64,000 nucleotides of DNA from Dromiciops gliroides (taxonomy: Eukaryota; Chordata; Mammalia; Microbiotheria; Microbiotheriidae), in NCBI RefSeq assembly GCF_019393635.1, contig NC_057867.1, forward strand, positions 69,133,492 to 69,197,491, given 5' to 3'. Made by a program: the position numbers and the translations under genes. The notes beneath the pieces were generated by a model that did no database searches, was not told where the DNA came from, and was given only the letters and a program-made list of their open reading frames with translations. Shown here piece by piece: positions 21,761 through 33,635 of the stretch (position 1 is its first letter; every line of letters begins with the position of its first letter).

Positions 21761-22735
21761 CAAATAAGCCAGTTGGGTTTCCGTTCCTGTCTAGCTTTGG
21801 GGGCTTTTGAGAGCCTCAGATGAGATAATATATGTGATGGGGCTTTGAAAGCTGGAAGCGATTAGTATTAGAATTCATATCCCTGAGGCCTTGGACCAGG
21901 GAGGGAAGAAAAAGCCAGCCAACGTAGTATTCTTAATTTCCCTAGGAAAATCTGAAGCTCAGGAAGGAAACCGATTCGCCAACTTTTGGGTTGTTGGCCA
22001 AGTGCCGTACAAGCAGATACTGTAGTTATTTCTGTTAAAACATTGGAAGACTCTTGGGAACTCCTAGTAATTGCCTTTTTTTGACTGAAAATTTTCCCAG
22101 CTTTTAATTAAATAATTAGTTGCCAGAGCTGGTTGTACATGTCCTTGAAATATGGACTGTAAGAGCAGACAGAGAGCAGCATTCACAGTCCTCCTTGACT
22201 CTATTTATTTAGCTTGTCTTCAGGCCACCTTGAGAGTTGAGGTCATTCCAGGAAAGCTTTAGGTCATTTCAAACTGTTGTACATAATGACGTTTGGGCTT
22301 TGGGGTTTATTTTGTCTGGCTTTGGTCTGATTCTGCCTCATTTTGAGATACACACGTATGTTCATACATACATATGTGTGTGTGTGTTTAGGTGTATATC
22401 ATATATGCCTACACACAGATAATACATATACATGTATGTATATAAATATACATATTCTATATTTATATGTACATTTGGAAGCCTACAGCACTAGGTTCTT
22501 AATCATGTTGCAAAAATTAAGTTAAATTAAAATTCAATTCAATTCTCTCTGGGTTTACTTTCTCAATTTGTCTTCCTATAGGCAAGTTGAGTCTCCAAAG
22601 GGCATTCTAGAGGTAACCTAGAGGGGGGTAAGGGCAGTCTTCCAGTAATGTTGCTCCTGAGCCCCCACTGGTGTGTTCCCTATTGATTATCAATTAGCCT
22701 GTCAGAGTTAATTTGCTTTTAGAAAGGGGTATTTA
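21761..22735. other. No gene recognised; TA/TG-rich stretch at 22340-22480
   Basis: Non-coding sequence with faint MIR-like echoes near 21800-21870 and a degenerate ATAC/TATG-type simple stretch. Confidence 0.5.
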
Positions 22736-22737
22736 CC

Positions 22738-23050
22738 AAAATAACAGCAATAGTGTAAGATGATATGCTGGGAAGCACATGGTTATTTTCAGCAATGCTG
22801 AAGGACTTATGAAAATTGCAATCCATCTACGGAGAAAGAACTGATGGTATCTGAAAACAGATTGAAGCATAATTTTTTTCTTTTGACAATGCCTTAATCT
22901 GAAGTTTTGTTTTTATCTTTTTTTCTCTCACAACCTAGCTTATGTGGAGATGTTTTCCATGACTACTCATGTATAACTAGGTTGTTTGCATCTAGTTTCT
23001 GCCTTTACTTGATGGATTCAGTAGCAGTGGCTAGGAATCGTTCACACCTA
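22738..23050 (+). mobile_element. L1 3' UTR of an older subfamily
   Basis: AACAGCAATAGTGTAAGATG, AAGGACTTATGAAAATTGCAATCCA, GGAGAAAGAACTGATGG, AGCATAATTTTTTTC pattern; no coding part. Confidence 0.6.
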
Positions 23051-23224
23051 TTTTACGTGTCTGATGAGTGCTTAGTTTTGTAATTCACTTGATAAAGGCA
23101 TGATAAAGATGATCAGGGGGTAGGGCATCTTGTTAGTTATTGTGTTAATTGAGTCTGGACATATGTAATATTCACTCCCCTTATCCTAGGATTAATGTTA
23201 TAATAGGTCCCTTGATGCAATCAG

Positions 23225-23915
23225 TCAATTAACAAGCATTTATTAAATGCTTGCTATCTTCCAGAAACAGTGATGATGATGATTCAACTAGCATTTATAT
23301 GGTGTTTTGAGGTTTACAAAACACTTTACAAATATTATCTCATTTTATCCTCCCAATAACACTGAGAAGTAGGTGCTATGATGATCATCACCATTTCACA
23401 GATGATGAAACTGAGGCAGACACTGGTTAAGCACTAGGAATACGAAGAAAGGCAAAAACACTCTCCCTGTCCTCGAGGAGGTGACATTCTCATTGGGGAA
23501 ATAATATACAAATAACTGGATATATACAAGGTATATACCGAATAGATGAAAGGCAATCTCAGAGGGAAGAAATTAGCGGTAGGGAGGACCAGGAAAGACC
23601 TCCTACAGAAAGTGGGATTTGAGCTGGGTCTTGAAGAAAGCCAGGGCTGTGAATAGCAAAAGCATAGCAGACAGCACAAAGGGACAGGGATGGGAGAAGG
23701 AGGATGTGTGAGGAATGGCAAAAAGGCCAGTGTTGTTGCCTCATTGACTATGTTGGGGAGAGTCAAATGTGAAGAAAACTGGAAAGGTTGTGAGGGGCTT
23801 TAAATGCCAAATGGAACATTTGCTATTTCATTCTAGAGGTAATGGGGAGCCACTAGAGTTTATTGAGTAGGGGAGTGACATGGTCACCTTAGGAAAATCA
23901 CTTTGGAAACTGAGT
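23225..23915 (-). repeat. L2 LINE copy, minus, with THER inserted
   Basis: AACAAGCATTTATTAAATGC starts the L2 complement. A THER-like minus SINE occupies 23270-23425, and L2 resumes at CACTGGTTAAGCACTAGG and runs to GAAAATCACTTTGGAAACTGAG. Confidence 0.78.
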
Positions 23916-24180
23916 GGGGATTTCTGACCAAGATAATGACTACGAACTACCAAATAACTATAGACTGCCAACTCCCATATACCCCCTCCTCCAACAAAAA
24001 TCTGACATTTTACCAAACCTAAGAATAATTAAGAAATTCAATGAGAAACAACAGTAAAATGACTTCTTCCACCACAGAACTATAGGAAGGGGAGCCAACA
24101 GCAGCCCCAGAAGCTGCTGAGCTTGCTGGGCTCTGTGTCTGGAGGTAGTGAGAGTGGAGGGCCCCAGAGATAGAAGATTA
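23916..24180. other. No gene or repeat recognised
   Basis: Flank into which the second young L1 inserted; it resumes at 25282. Confidence 0.5.
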
Positions 24181-24195
24181 GAAAGGCCCAGGGTG

Positions 24196-25266
24196 ATATG
24201 AACAGGCAGTTTTCTGATGAAGAAACCAAAGCTATCTATTCCCATATGAAAAAATGCTCTAAATCTCTAATGATTAGAGAGATGCAAATTAAAACAACTC
24301 TGAGGTACCACCTGACACCTATCAGATTGGCTAAAATGACAAAAAAAGAAGATAATAAATGTTGGAGAAGCTGTGGGAAAATTGGAACACTAATCCATTG
24401 TTGGTGGAGCTGTGAACTGATCCAACCATTCTGGAGAGCAATTTGGAATTATGCCCAAAGGGCGATAAAGCTGTGCATACCCTTTGACCCAGCAATTCCA
24501 CTTTTAGGTCTTTTTCCCAAAGAAATCATGGAAAGGGGAAAGGGACCCACATGTACAAAAATATTTATAGCTGCTCTTTACGTGGTAGCAAGGAATTGGA
24601 AGTTGAGGGGGTGCCCATCCATTGGGGAATGGCTGGACAAGTTGTGGTATATGAATACAATGGAATACTATTGTGCTGTAAGAAATGATGAGCAGGAGGA
24701 GTTCAGAGAAACCTGGAGGGTCTTACGTGAGCTGATGATGAGTGAGATGACCAGAACCAGAAGAACATTGTACACAGTATCATCAACATTGAGTGTTGAC
24801 CTACTGTGATGCACTATATTCTTCTCACCAATGCAATGGTACAGAAGAGTTCCAGGGAACTCATGATAGAAGAGGATCTCCAAATCCAAGGGAAAAAAAA
24901 GAACTGTGGAGTATAGATGCTGATTGAACCACACTATTTCTTTTGTTTTGGGTGCTGTTATTTTTTTTTTCTATTTTGAGGTTTTGCATCACTGCCCTGA
25001 TTTTTTCTCTTATAACAGGATTAATGCAGAAATAGGATTAATGTTATTATGGATATATATGTGTGTGTGTATATATATATATGTATATGTATATAGATAT
25101 GTAGATATAACCTATATCAGATTACCTGCTGTCTAGGGGAGGGGGGGAGGGAGGGGTGGGAGGGAGAAAAATCTGAAATTGTAAAGCTTGTATAAACAAA
25201 AGTTGAAAACTATCTTTACATGTCATGGAAAAAATAAAATACCTTATATGTAAAAAAAAAAAAAAA
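24196..25266 (+). mobile_element. Second young 5'-truncated L1, 15-bp target duplication
   Basis: Same L1 subfamily as the 15399 copy, truncated further 5'. Flanked by the perfect duplication GAAAGGCCCAGGGTG (24181-24195 and 25267-25281) with an A-rich tail before the right copy. Over the 203 shared C-terminal codons the two copies differ at only about three residues (for example CWRSC against CWRGC and MERGK against MEGGK). Confidence 0.95.
24198..24809 (+). pseudogene. L1 ORF2 extreme C terminus (203 codons)
   Basis: Open frame beginning MNRQFSDEETK and ending SVDLL, with the C-x3-C-x7-H-x4-C motif intact. It is a 5'-truncated retrotransposon fragment, not a host gene. Confidence 0.92.
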
Positions 25267-25499
25267 GAAAGGCCCAGGGTGGAGACCTTGGAGAGTGGGA
25301 GTAAAATGACAGGCCAAATGCAGAGAGGGAGTGGTTGGAGTGTACCAAGGAGTCCAGTCTTCTCCAAGGGTGTGCCCAAATTATTGGTGCCCTTGGTAAA
25401 TACATAAGCTAAATGCCAGACTGAAAAGATGTCCTTTTGTTCTTTTATCGCTGTGAAATTTCTCTATCCGTGTTCTATAATGACTATAAAATGTGACTT

Positions 25500-26071
25500 G
25501 ACTATCGTTTATGTCAAGGGTGGATGGGGCATTACTAGCACCTTATGTGTGAGGGCATTGGCTGCCGAGCCCTGTTCAGGACTGTTCACCTACCTTTGGT
25601 GTCTACCCGATTCACCCCAGTTTTGACCTGTGGCTCCAAGAGGCTGAAGTATGCACATGACCCACACCTGGTAAAACTGTCTCAGCAGAGGGGCTAAAAG
25701 ATGGAGGGTAACCACAGGCTTCAGACCTGTTGTTGAGTTGGGGGATGTCCCAAGCATGTAAAGACTTTCTCCGGCAGAATGGGCAGATGAGAACAATGTC
25801 TTCCTATGGTCATGAAGGTGGCTGAAGCAGGCACTGTGGAGTGCTTCAAGCTTGGTCAGGCATCAAACATGCCAAGGTCATCCACTGCATCCTGGACCAT
25901 CACCAGGCATCTAGACTTTTGTCCTGCCACTGGATTTGGAAGACTCTGGAAGAGAGAGTGAGGCTGACACTTTGTGCAACTGTGCCTCACAGCTCCAATT
26001 GCCGGGCAAGTTAAGACATTGCTCCATGATGTCATTGGTCCTCTTTGAAGATGAAAGACAAACAAACAACA
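25500..26071 (+). repeat. Dispersed repeat with RTE-SINE-type tail
   Basis: Ends in GATGTCATTGGTCCTCTTTG and an (ACAA)n tail, the same 3' end as the chimeric SINEs at 27468 and 43782, but its upstream body is different and longer. It is probably a 3' piece of the LINE that supplies the tail. The left boundary is uncertain. Confidence 0.55.
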
Positions 26072-26129
26072 TTGCTTGACTCAGAGGATTCTGAGATTAG
26101 TGGAAGGAATGGAGTTGGCCATATTCTCA

Positions 26130-27310
26130 ATCAACACATATTTATTAAGCATTTACTGTCTGTCCAGGCACTGTGCTAGGCACTAGGGATACAGGTGCAA
26201 AGAATGACATCATTTTGCAAACATCTTATATCTTAAAAGGGAAGACGACAAGGACATTTATAAGTATGAACAGAATAAATAGAAAGAAAAGAAGTCCAGT
26301 ATAGATAATTGCAAGGGAGTTTGAAAAGGAAAGCATTATCAATTGAGGAGACCAGGAAAAAGGATCATGAGCAAGTGGTGCTTGAGGTATGTATTGAAGT
26401 CAAATAGGGATTCTGCGGGGCAAAGGTGATGAAGGAGTGTATTACAGGCATGGGGGCAGCCAGTGAAAAGGCAAAGGGGTGGGGATGGAGACGGAGATGG
26501 AGGCGGTGTTATTTGTGAGAAACCGAGAGCAGATCAGGTCGACTGAATTGCAGATTATGAGAGGAGTATTAATATATGAAGCTGGGAAGATAGGTTAGGG
26601 TCAAGGTTGTGAAAAGCTTTAAAAGCTAAACAGAGAAAATTGTATTTGATTCTGGAGACAATAGGAGACCACTGGAGTTTATTGAAGAGGGGGTGATGTG
26701 GTCTGTGCTTAAGGAAAATCTGTTTGGCAGCAGCGTGGAGGACAGACTTAAGTGGGGAGAAACGTCGCTGGGAAATCTATTTGAAGGCTAGTCTAATAAT
26801 CAAGGCAAAAGCTGATGAAAGCCCGAACCAAGGTGGCATCTGGAGGGGGGTAGAGAAAAGAGAAGAGAATAGATGGGAGAGCTGTAGTAACAGATTGCAT
26901 GTTGGGGTGAGGGAGCATGAGGAATTGATATCATGAACTAGGGAGAATAGAGGGATGGTGATGCCTTCAATTGAAGTAATTTGTAAAAGGGAAACTGGGC
27001 GGGGGGGGGGGGGAAGATGATGAGTTCCATTTTGTTCATGGGGAATGTGCTATTCGTCCATGACATTAAGTTTGAGAGTGGGGATATGGGACTGAAAACT
27101 CAGGAGACAGATTGGAGTTAGAGAGATAGATCTGGGAGTCATAGGCATAGACATGATTGTTAGCCCATGGGAACTGATTAGGTCACCCAGGGAGATGGTT
27201 TAGAGAAAAGAAGAGGAAGCCTAGAAAGAGCTTTGAGGAGCAGAAGACTGAGAAAGAGCAATGAGACGAGTAGGAGGAGAACATACTGTACATTAATAAA
27301 TGTGTCTCTG
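26130..27310 (-). repeat. L2 LINE copy, minus
   Basis: ATTTATTAAGCATTTACTG ... GCACTGTGCTAGGCACTAGGG at the 3' end, continuing to GTTTATTGAAGAGGGGGTGATG and the ORF2 complement. Contains a 13-G run at 27001-27013. Confidence 0.75.
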
Positions 27311-27467
27311 ACAGATTTTATCTAAAATACAAACTGAAGATCCCCCCCCCCACATATATCAAGAAAAAACCCCAAAGCAGTCAACCACAACATAGGAGTA
27401 GATGATAAAATAGTGGAGCTTCCCAGTGGCACCTGTGTCTCCACCCTCTCCTACCATCTTCTCCAGT

Positions 27468-27771
27468 TGTCGTTTTGTCCTTTCTTGAAGAGGACCATAA
27501 CAGGGTGAGGTGATGTCATGACTTGCAGTGAATTGGATTGAAATGAGGGAGGGCTGTGCAAGGTCACCAGCCTCACTCTCTCCTCCAGAGCCATCTGAGT
27601 CCAGCGGCAAGATAGATATCAGAATGACTGGAGATGGCCCTGGATGTTTAAGGCAATTGGGTTTAAGTGACTTAGCCAGGGTCACACAGCTAGTATCTGA
27701 GATAAGATTTGAACTCAGTTCCTCCCAACTTCAGTGCCACTGCTCTATCCACTGCACCACCTATCTGCCCC
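27468..27771 (-). mobile_element. RTE-tailed chimeric SINE, minus
   Basis: Reverse-complement twin of the copy at 43782. Reading minus, a WSINE1-like head is joined to the body with the GGTCCTCTTCAAGAA tail. The target duplication TCTCCAGT is perfect (27460-27467 and 27772-27779). Confidence 0.8.
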
Positions 27772-28079
27772 TCTCCAGTAGGGAAGTGGTCTGTCCTCTC
27801 CATTCTCTCACTAATCTTCAGTATCGTCTTATTTATTGGCAGCTTCCATGTTGCCTATAAGCACACTCGTCTTCCCCATCCTTAAAAAATCCTCACTTTA
27901 TCTGTCCATCCCTCCTAGCTATCACCCCATACATATCTCTCTTCTCTTTTGTGGCTAAACTTGTTGAGAAGGCAGCCTCCAGTGGGTGCCTCCACTTCCT
28001 CTCTCTTCTAAATCCTCTGCAGTCTGGCCTCTGACCTCTTCATTGCACTGAAACTGCCCTCTCTATAAAGTTATGGATG

Positions 28080-28241
28080 GGGGGCAGCTAGGTGGCGCAG
28101 TGGATAGAGCACTGGCCCTGGATTCAGGAGGACCTGAATTCAAATCTGGCCTCAGACACTTAATACTTACTAGCTGTGTGACCCTGGGCAAGTCACTTAA
28201 CCCCAACTGCCCGGCCAAAAAAAAAAAACCAAACCAAAAAC
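28080..28241 (+). mobile_element. WSINE1-like SINE in L2
   Basis: Complete copy with perfect 14-bp duplication TAAAGTTATGGATG (28066-28079 and 28242-28255). Confidence 0.93.
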
Positions 28242-28493
28242 TAAAGTTATGGATGAATGCCAAACCTAATCCCCTAAGCCTTTGACACTGTCAATGTCAC
28301 TCTCCATGTTTTTATGACATTGTTCTTTCCTGTTTCTGCTCTAACCTGTCTCCACCTTCCCATACTCCTTTACTGGAGCTTCCTCCACCAACGCTAGGTA
28401 TCCCCCAGGGCTCTGGCCTAAGCTCTCTTCTATTCTTCCTTTATACTATTCTGTTTGATGATCTCATCAGCTCCCACGGGTTCAGTTATCATT

Positions 28494-28497
<4 letters not shown>

Positions 28498-28542
<45 letters not shown>
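28498..28542. repeat. (GT)22 microsatellite at the L2 YADD site
   Basis: Pure GT run beginning right after the TAT (Tyr) codon where the related copy at 58466 reads TAT GCA GAT GAT. Confidence 0.9.
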
Positions 28543-28544
<2 letters not shown>

Positions 28545-29170
28545 ATATGTGTGTCTGCATCTATATCTCTAACCTCTCTCCTGACTTTCAGTCTTGCACT
28601 TCCAACTGTCTTTTTGGCAGTCTCAAGATAGATGTCCTGTAGACATCTCAAACTCAACATGTTCAAAACTGAATTCATTACATACCCCCCAGCCTTCTTC
28701 TCTTCCTAATTTTCTATTATTATTGAGGGTACCACCATCCCACCATCTTCCTACTCACCCAGGCTCATAACCTTAGTGTCATCCTTGATTCCTCACTGCC
28801 ACCCCCCACATATCCAACCTGTGGCCACTTCTAGGTGTTTCTACCTTCACCAAATCTTTCCTATATGTCCGCTTTCTCTCTTTTCCCACAGCTGCTGCTT
28901 GGTGCAGGCCCTCAACACCTTGCTCTTGTCAAGTATTTTCATCTCTACCTTTACAACATGTCTTGTATATGTACCCTTCTCTTCTCTGACACTGCCATCA
29001 CCCTGCTGAAGGCCATCATCACCTCACACTTAGACAATGACACTAGCTTGCCGGTTGTCCCCCTGCCTCAAACTTCTCCCCATTCCAGTCGATCCTCCAC
29101 TCTTCTAGCAAACTGATCTCCCTAAAGCTCAAATCTGCCCATGCTACCTTCTTCCTCAATACAGTGGTAG

Positions 29171-29428
29171 TGGGAGCTAGGTGGTGCAGTGGATTAGAAT
29201 GCTGGGCTTGGAATCAAGAAGAGCTGGATTCAAATCTAGCCTCATGTACTTACTAGCTGTATGTCCCTGGGCAAGTCACTTAGCCTCTGTTTGCCTCAGT
29301 TTCTTCCTCTGTAAAATGGGGGTAATAATAGCATCTATCTCACAAGCTTGTGATGATCAAATGAAATAATAATCATAAAGTACTTGGCACAGTACCTGGC
29401 AATATAGCCATGAGCTGTTATTATTAAG
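29171..29428 (+). mobile_element. MIR/THER1-like SINE, nearly complete
   Basis: GGAGCTAGGTGGTGCAGTGG head, GTCACTTAGCCTCTGTTTGCC core, AAAGTACTTGGCACAGTACC end, ATTATTATT tail. Confidence 0.82.
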
Positions 29429-29761
29429 CTTTAGTGGTTCCCAGTTACCTCCAGGATCAAATATAAAGTCCTCTGTGTGGATTTTAAAGCCCTTTATAAC
29501 TTGGCCCCTCCTACCTTTCCAGTCTTCTTACACTTTCTCCCCTCCAAATATTCTTCAATCCAGTGGCCCTGGCCTTGTATCTCCATCTCCCAACTCCATG
29601 CCTTTTCTCTGGATGTCCCTTATACCCAGAATGCTCTTCTTCCTAGCTTCTGTCTTCAAACTTCTCTGGTTTCCTTCAAGACTCAGTTCAGATCCTACCT
29701 TCTTCAGAAGGCCGAGGCACCCTGTCCTTGTTTCCTCCTTACTTCTACTGCCTTCTCTGAG

Positions 29762-29935
29762 TGGCAGTGTGAAATCATGACGCAGCAGATCCCTGGATTT
29801 GATGCTCACTAGCTGACTCACCAAATCACCGAACTTCTCTGGGCCTCAGTTTCTTCATCTATAAAATGTGTAACTTTGTTGAAATAATTACTGAGGCCCC
29901 TTCCAGTTTATATTCTCTTTGTGATTCTATGACTT
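29762..29935 (+). repeat. MIR3-like SINE
   Basis: TCTGGGCCTCAGTTTCTTC, GAGGCCCCTTCCAGTTTA, GTGATTCTATGAC. Confidence 0.65.
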
Positions 29936-29964
29936 ATAAAATAAGGAGGTTAGATTAGATCAAC

Positions 29965-30175
29965 CAAACAATTAGAAAGCATTTATTAAGTGCTAACTAG
30001 GTGCTGGGCACTGTGCTATCCTCTGGGATATACAGAACAAGCCGAGACTGTCCCCATCCTCAAGGATCTTACATTCTAATTGGGGTAGTAACGTGTGTGT
30101 GTGTGTGTGTGTGTGTTTGTGTTTATAAGATACATACAGAATAGATGGAGAATAACCTTAGGAAGAAAGGTGGTC
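29965..30175 (-). repeat. L2 3' end, minus, with (GT)n
   Basis: AAAGCATTTATTAAGTGC ... GGGCACTGTGCTATCC ... CTTACATTCTAATTGGGG; GT run at 30093-30117. Confidence 0.75.
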
Positions 30176-30177
30176 AT

Positions 30178-30413
30178 TGTTCATTCATGCTCAACTCTCT
30201 GTGACCCCATTGGGGGTTCTCTTGGCAAAGATACTGGAGCGGTTGGCCATTTCCTTCTCCAGCTCATTTTACAGATGAGCAAACTGAGGCAAACAGGGTG
30301 AAGTGACCTGTCCAGGGTCACACATCTGGGAAGTATCTGAGGACAGATTTGAACTCAAGTCTCTCTGACTCCAGGACCAGCACTCTATCCACTATGCTAC
30401 CTAACTGCCTTCC
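30178..30413 (-). mobile_element. MAR1-like SINE, minus
   Basis: CTCTGTGACCCCATTGGGGG, CCATTTCCTTCTCCAGCTC, ending CTATGCTACCTAACTGCC. Confidence 0.85.
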
Positions 30414-31309
30414 AAAAAAGTAGGTACTAGAAATTTAAATCCCCTCTAGCTAAATAGAAACTATTTTTTTTCTTTCTAAGAAAAAGTTACACCATTTTGT
30501 ATATGGAAGTATCTACCCCCTTTCCCCACCTGAGGACATGATTATACTAAATAATAACCCAGCATACTTACTGGAAGAGTCAATGTGGTTTCTAAAGCTA
30601 TCCAACCAGGTTAGACTACCCTGTCAAAGCAGGCTGGATCAATTCTCATGGTCCTGGAAGCTTAGAGCACCAGCAGCCTAAGTATGCCCTGTTTCCTCTG
30701 CACAAGAGAGTAGGCCCATCCAAATGGACACTTGCTCTCTAGGGCAGCAGTTAGTGTACATGCATTCTCCTTCCTTCTTTTTGGAGCTTCCTTGTTGTTT
30801 TGGTTTTGTGGGGTCTCATTGTTTTTGCCTCGGAATGTTTGTTTAATGTATCTGGGCCTCTCTTTCACTTGTTCATTTCTTCTGATTTGCCATTAATTTT
30901 CCTTGGAGACCATTCCTGCGATGTTGGCTTCATTCTCCTGTCCTTTCTGTTGTTGTTCTGTTAGTCTATGGGTCATGCAGAGCATCACTATTCTGAAGGA
31001 GGCTGGATTCCCAGTTGTACCATCCTGTCAGAAGTCTGCGCCCTTGAGGGCTGCTCACACAGGTAGTGGCTTCCATGGTGGCGGCATCTGGCTCATTAAA
31101 GACCTTGTTTTCATTGTCAGCCAGAGCAGGTGCAAGATGTTCAGGCAGCATCCAGCTGACAAGCCATTTTCCCGCTCTCCCTTTTGAGTACTCATAACTA
31201 GGTTCTGAGAAGAGCATTGGGGGTGATGAAAGGGTTGGGAACTGAGACCAATGGGAAATGGTTAAAAGAATCAAGATGGCTTAGGCAGGCCTGGAGGATG
31301 ACTTAATAA
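30414..31309. other. Unassigned stretch, possibly a decayed retrocopy (-)
   Basis: No repeat recognised. The minus strand has two open frames (31274-30966, 103 codons, and 30868-30662, 69 codons) separated by stops. The first includes GCCGCCACCATGG near 31080, a Kozak-like string. I do not recognise any protein, and chance frames are possible. Confidence 0.35.
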
Positions 31310-31470
31310 TAGGCTTCAACATCTGAAAGACAATTATCGAAAGGGTGGTGGTGAACTCTTTTCTCTTCACTAAGAAATAGAAGCCAAAATAGATTTAAAG
31401 TCCCAATCAAGAACAGGGCCATGTTCGAATGAAAGAACTACTGATGATGACAGTTGTTAAACCCTCTACT
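31310..31470 (+). repeat. Possible L3/CR1 3' fragment
   Basis: GGATGACTTAATAATAGGCTTCAACATCTGAAAG resembles the L3 3' region better preserved at 36640-37098. Confidence 0.4.
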
Positions 31471-31556
31471 GGGTTAGATATTGTTCTAATCAAAGGGATG
31501 CTCCACTCTTACCCCTGGAGGCCTTAATGGATCACAGTGATGCTCAGCTCTCGGAA

Positions 31557-31905
31557 ATAATAGCTGCCACTTTAGGACTTTCAAATGTGCAAAACGTCTT
31601 ACTTATGTTATCTCATTGAGCCTCTCCCTAGCTCCATGAGGTGGGCACTATATAGTCTTTATATCACCACCTCCCCCCATTTTTATAGAGGTAAAGTGAC
31701 TCACCTAGGGTCTGAGGTTCATAGAGTCAGAGCTGGAAGGGAACTTAGAAGACCAAAGAATCCGACCCCTTCATTTTACAGATGGAGAATCTGAGGCACA
31801 GGCATATTAAGTGCTTTGCCCACGGTCCCACAGCTAAGAAGTGTCGGAGGTGGGATTCGAACCCAAGTCTTCTTGACTCCAGGGCCAGGGTACTAAGGAG
31901 TCTGC
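31557..31905 (-). repeat. THER and MIR3-like SINEs, minus
   Basis: THER complement at 31557-31710 (TGCAAAACGTCTTACTTATG), followed by a MIR3 complement (TCATAGAGTCAGAGCTGGAAGG ... GATTCGAACCCAAGTC). Confidence 0.7.
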
Positions 31906-32499
31906 CACTAGCCACCAGCTGGGCCACAAGAAGATGAGTAGGGCCAACAGAGAACTTGGGATTCTTTAATATGCTCTATCAACTATTAGAATGATGGATA
32001 GGGCTGGTCTTCTGTGGCCATGGGCCAGAGGATTCTCAAGGGATTTTTTCTTTTTTATCCCTTGTCCTGTGACTTGAAGTTTGCTCCCTGTTGTTAGTGA
32101 ATGTATATGGAAGCATACTAGTCTGAGTTCATCTTCTTTTCATCTGGGAAATGGTTTCTTGATGATATGTATGTGTGTCACTGTCACTCCCCAATGACCA
32201 CCCTCTCACTAACTGATACACCCAACAGAACTGTCCCTTGGACAAAGGAACAGAGTTGGGAAGTGTGAATGAGTATGTTGGCCGAGTTGGACACTGCATG
32301 CTTCATTTTGCCCAGCACCCCATCCTCTCTGTGCTAAGAGGCAGGAGGCATGCTTCACCTGCTGCCATTCTTCTGAACTCATGACTGGTCCCGGTATGGC
32401 TTTGTGCCCAAGAGTCGTTCTGTGTTCATCTTCTATATTTTCAGGGTCGTTCTGCCACAAGGTCTGGTGCTTCTGTTTACTTCATTCTGTATCATCACA
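31906..32499. other. No gene or repeat recognised
   Basis: Non-coding. The last 80 bases faintly resemble an old L1 complement. Confidence 0.45.
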
Positions 32500-32865
32500 T
32501 AATGAATTTTGAGCTGGAAGGGACTATAGAGTCCAACTCTCTCATTTTACAGATAAAGAAACTGAGATTCAGGAGAACTTAAGTGACTTGCCATAGTTAT
32601 TTTTTTTTAATTTTTTTTTTTTTTTAGTGAGGCAATTGGGGTTAAGTGACTTGCCCAGGGTCACACAGCTAGTAAGTGTTAAGTGTCTGAGGTCGGATTT
32701 GAACTCAGGTACTCCTGAATCCAGGGCCGGTGCTCTATCCACCGCGCCACCTAGCTGCCCCTTGCCATAGTTATTTAGACATTAAGTGTCACGGGCAAAA
32801 CTTGAACCCACATCTGGCTGAGTCCAAGCCCAACAGTCTGATCATTATCCTGCTGCTTCTACAAA
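32500..32865 (-). repeat. MIR3-like SINE split by a WSINE1-like SINE
   Basis: TTGAGCTGGAAGGGACTATAG on the left and AAAACTTGAACCCACATC on the right of the inserted SINE. Confidence 0.75.
32603..32760 (-). mobile_element. WSINE1-like SINE, minus
   Basis: Perfect 16-bp duplication CTTGCCATAGTTATTT (32587-32602 and 32761-32776). Confidence 0.94.
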
Positions 32866-32869
32866 TCTT

Positions 32870-33100
32870 CCCAATTTCTTAGAATCTTTCATATTCATAA
32901 TTTCTTGCAGTATGATAATAACCTATTATATTTCACATCACAAAATTAATTCAGCAACTTCCCCATGGATGTGATATACTTTTGCAATTCTTTGCAGCTA
33001 CAAAAATGCTGCTATAAATATTTTTCTTAGTTACCATTTGCATCAACCTTATTTCCCTCATTAAAAAAAAGATAGGTCTGAAAGGCATGGATTTTCATAT
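32870..33100 (-). mobile_element. Decayed L1 3' fragment, minus
   Basis: CATAATTTCTTGCAGTATGATAATA, TTGCAATTCTTTGCAGCTAC, ATGCTGCTATAAATATT. Confidence 0.65.
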
Positions 33101-33424
33101 ATGAACGGTGAAATGAAATCTCTACTTTGCCTTACAGCTCAATCTTGACACATTATTTACCTCTGAGATTTGAAATCTAAATAAAAGTTATTGGTATATT
33201 TGAATACTGAATATTTGTTAGCCAAATGTGACAATTTAAATTAGAGGATGAGGAAAGATCTGGAGATTGCTAGAACCAAGTGTGTCGGGAAGGTGTCACA
33301 GAATTAGAAGTGATTTCTGCCGTTGTCTAATGGAATTCACTGCCTGATAGAAGAATCGACAGGTGGAAGGACTACAGTCAAAGCGATGCTCCCCCAAGTA
33401 GTGAGAATCACAAGACTAGCTCCT
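33101..33424. other. No gene or repeat recognised
   Basis: AT-rich non-coding. Confidence 0.5.
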
Positions 33425-33635
33425 GTCTCTTAATCACTTTTAGGTTTACAAAATGCTCTTCTTACAACAATCATTGGAGGTGGACAGGCCAAATACTGTC
33501 ACCCCCATTTTACAGATGAGTAAACTATGGCTCAAAGACATTAAATAACTTGCCCAGGGGTCACACAGCTGAAAAGTGTAACAGCCACTATTCAAACCTG
33601 GGTTTCCTGGGCTTCCAGTCCACCATGCCATTTGT
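33425..33635 (-). repeat. THER/MIR-like SINE, minus
   Basis: TTTACAAAATGCTCTTCTTAC, CCCATTTTACAGATGAGTAAAC, TTGCCCAGGGGTCACACAGC. Confidence 0.75.

Larger units (their letters stand above)
27780..29762 (+). repeat. L2-clade LINE copy, plus, about 2 kb
   Basis: Colinear with the copy at 57680-59920. It starts in the reverse-transcriptase region (GCTATCACCCCATACATATCTC, a YHPI-type block) and runs through the catalytic region, where a GT microsatellite has replaced the YADD codons, to CTTTGTATCT-like 3' text. Interrupted by a SINE (28080-28241) and a MIR (29171-29428). Confidence 0.8.
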
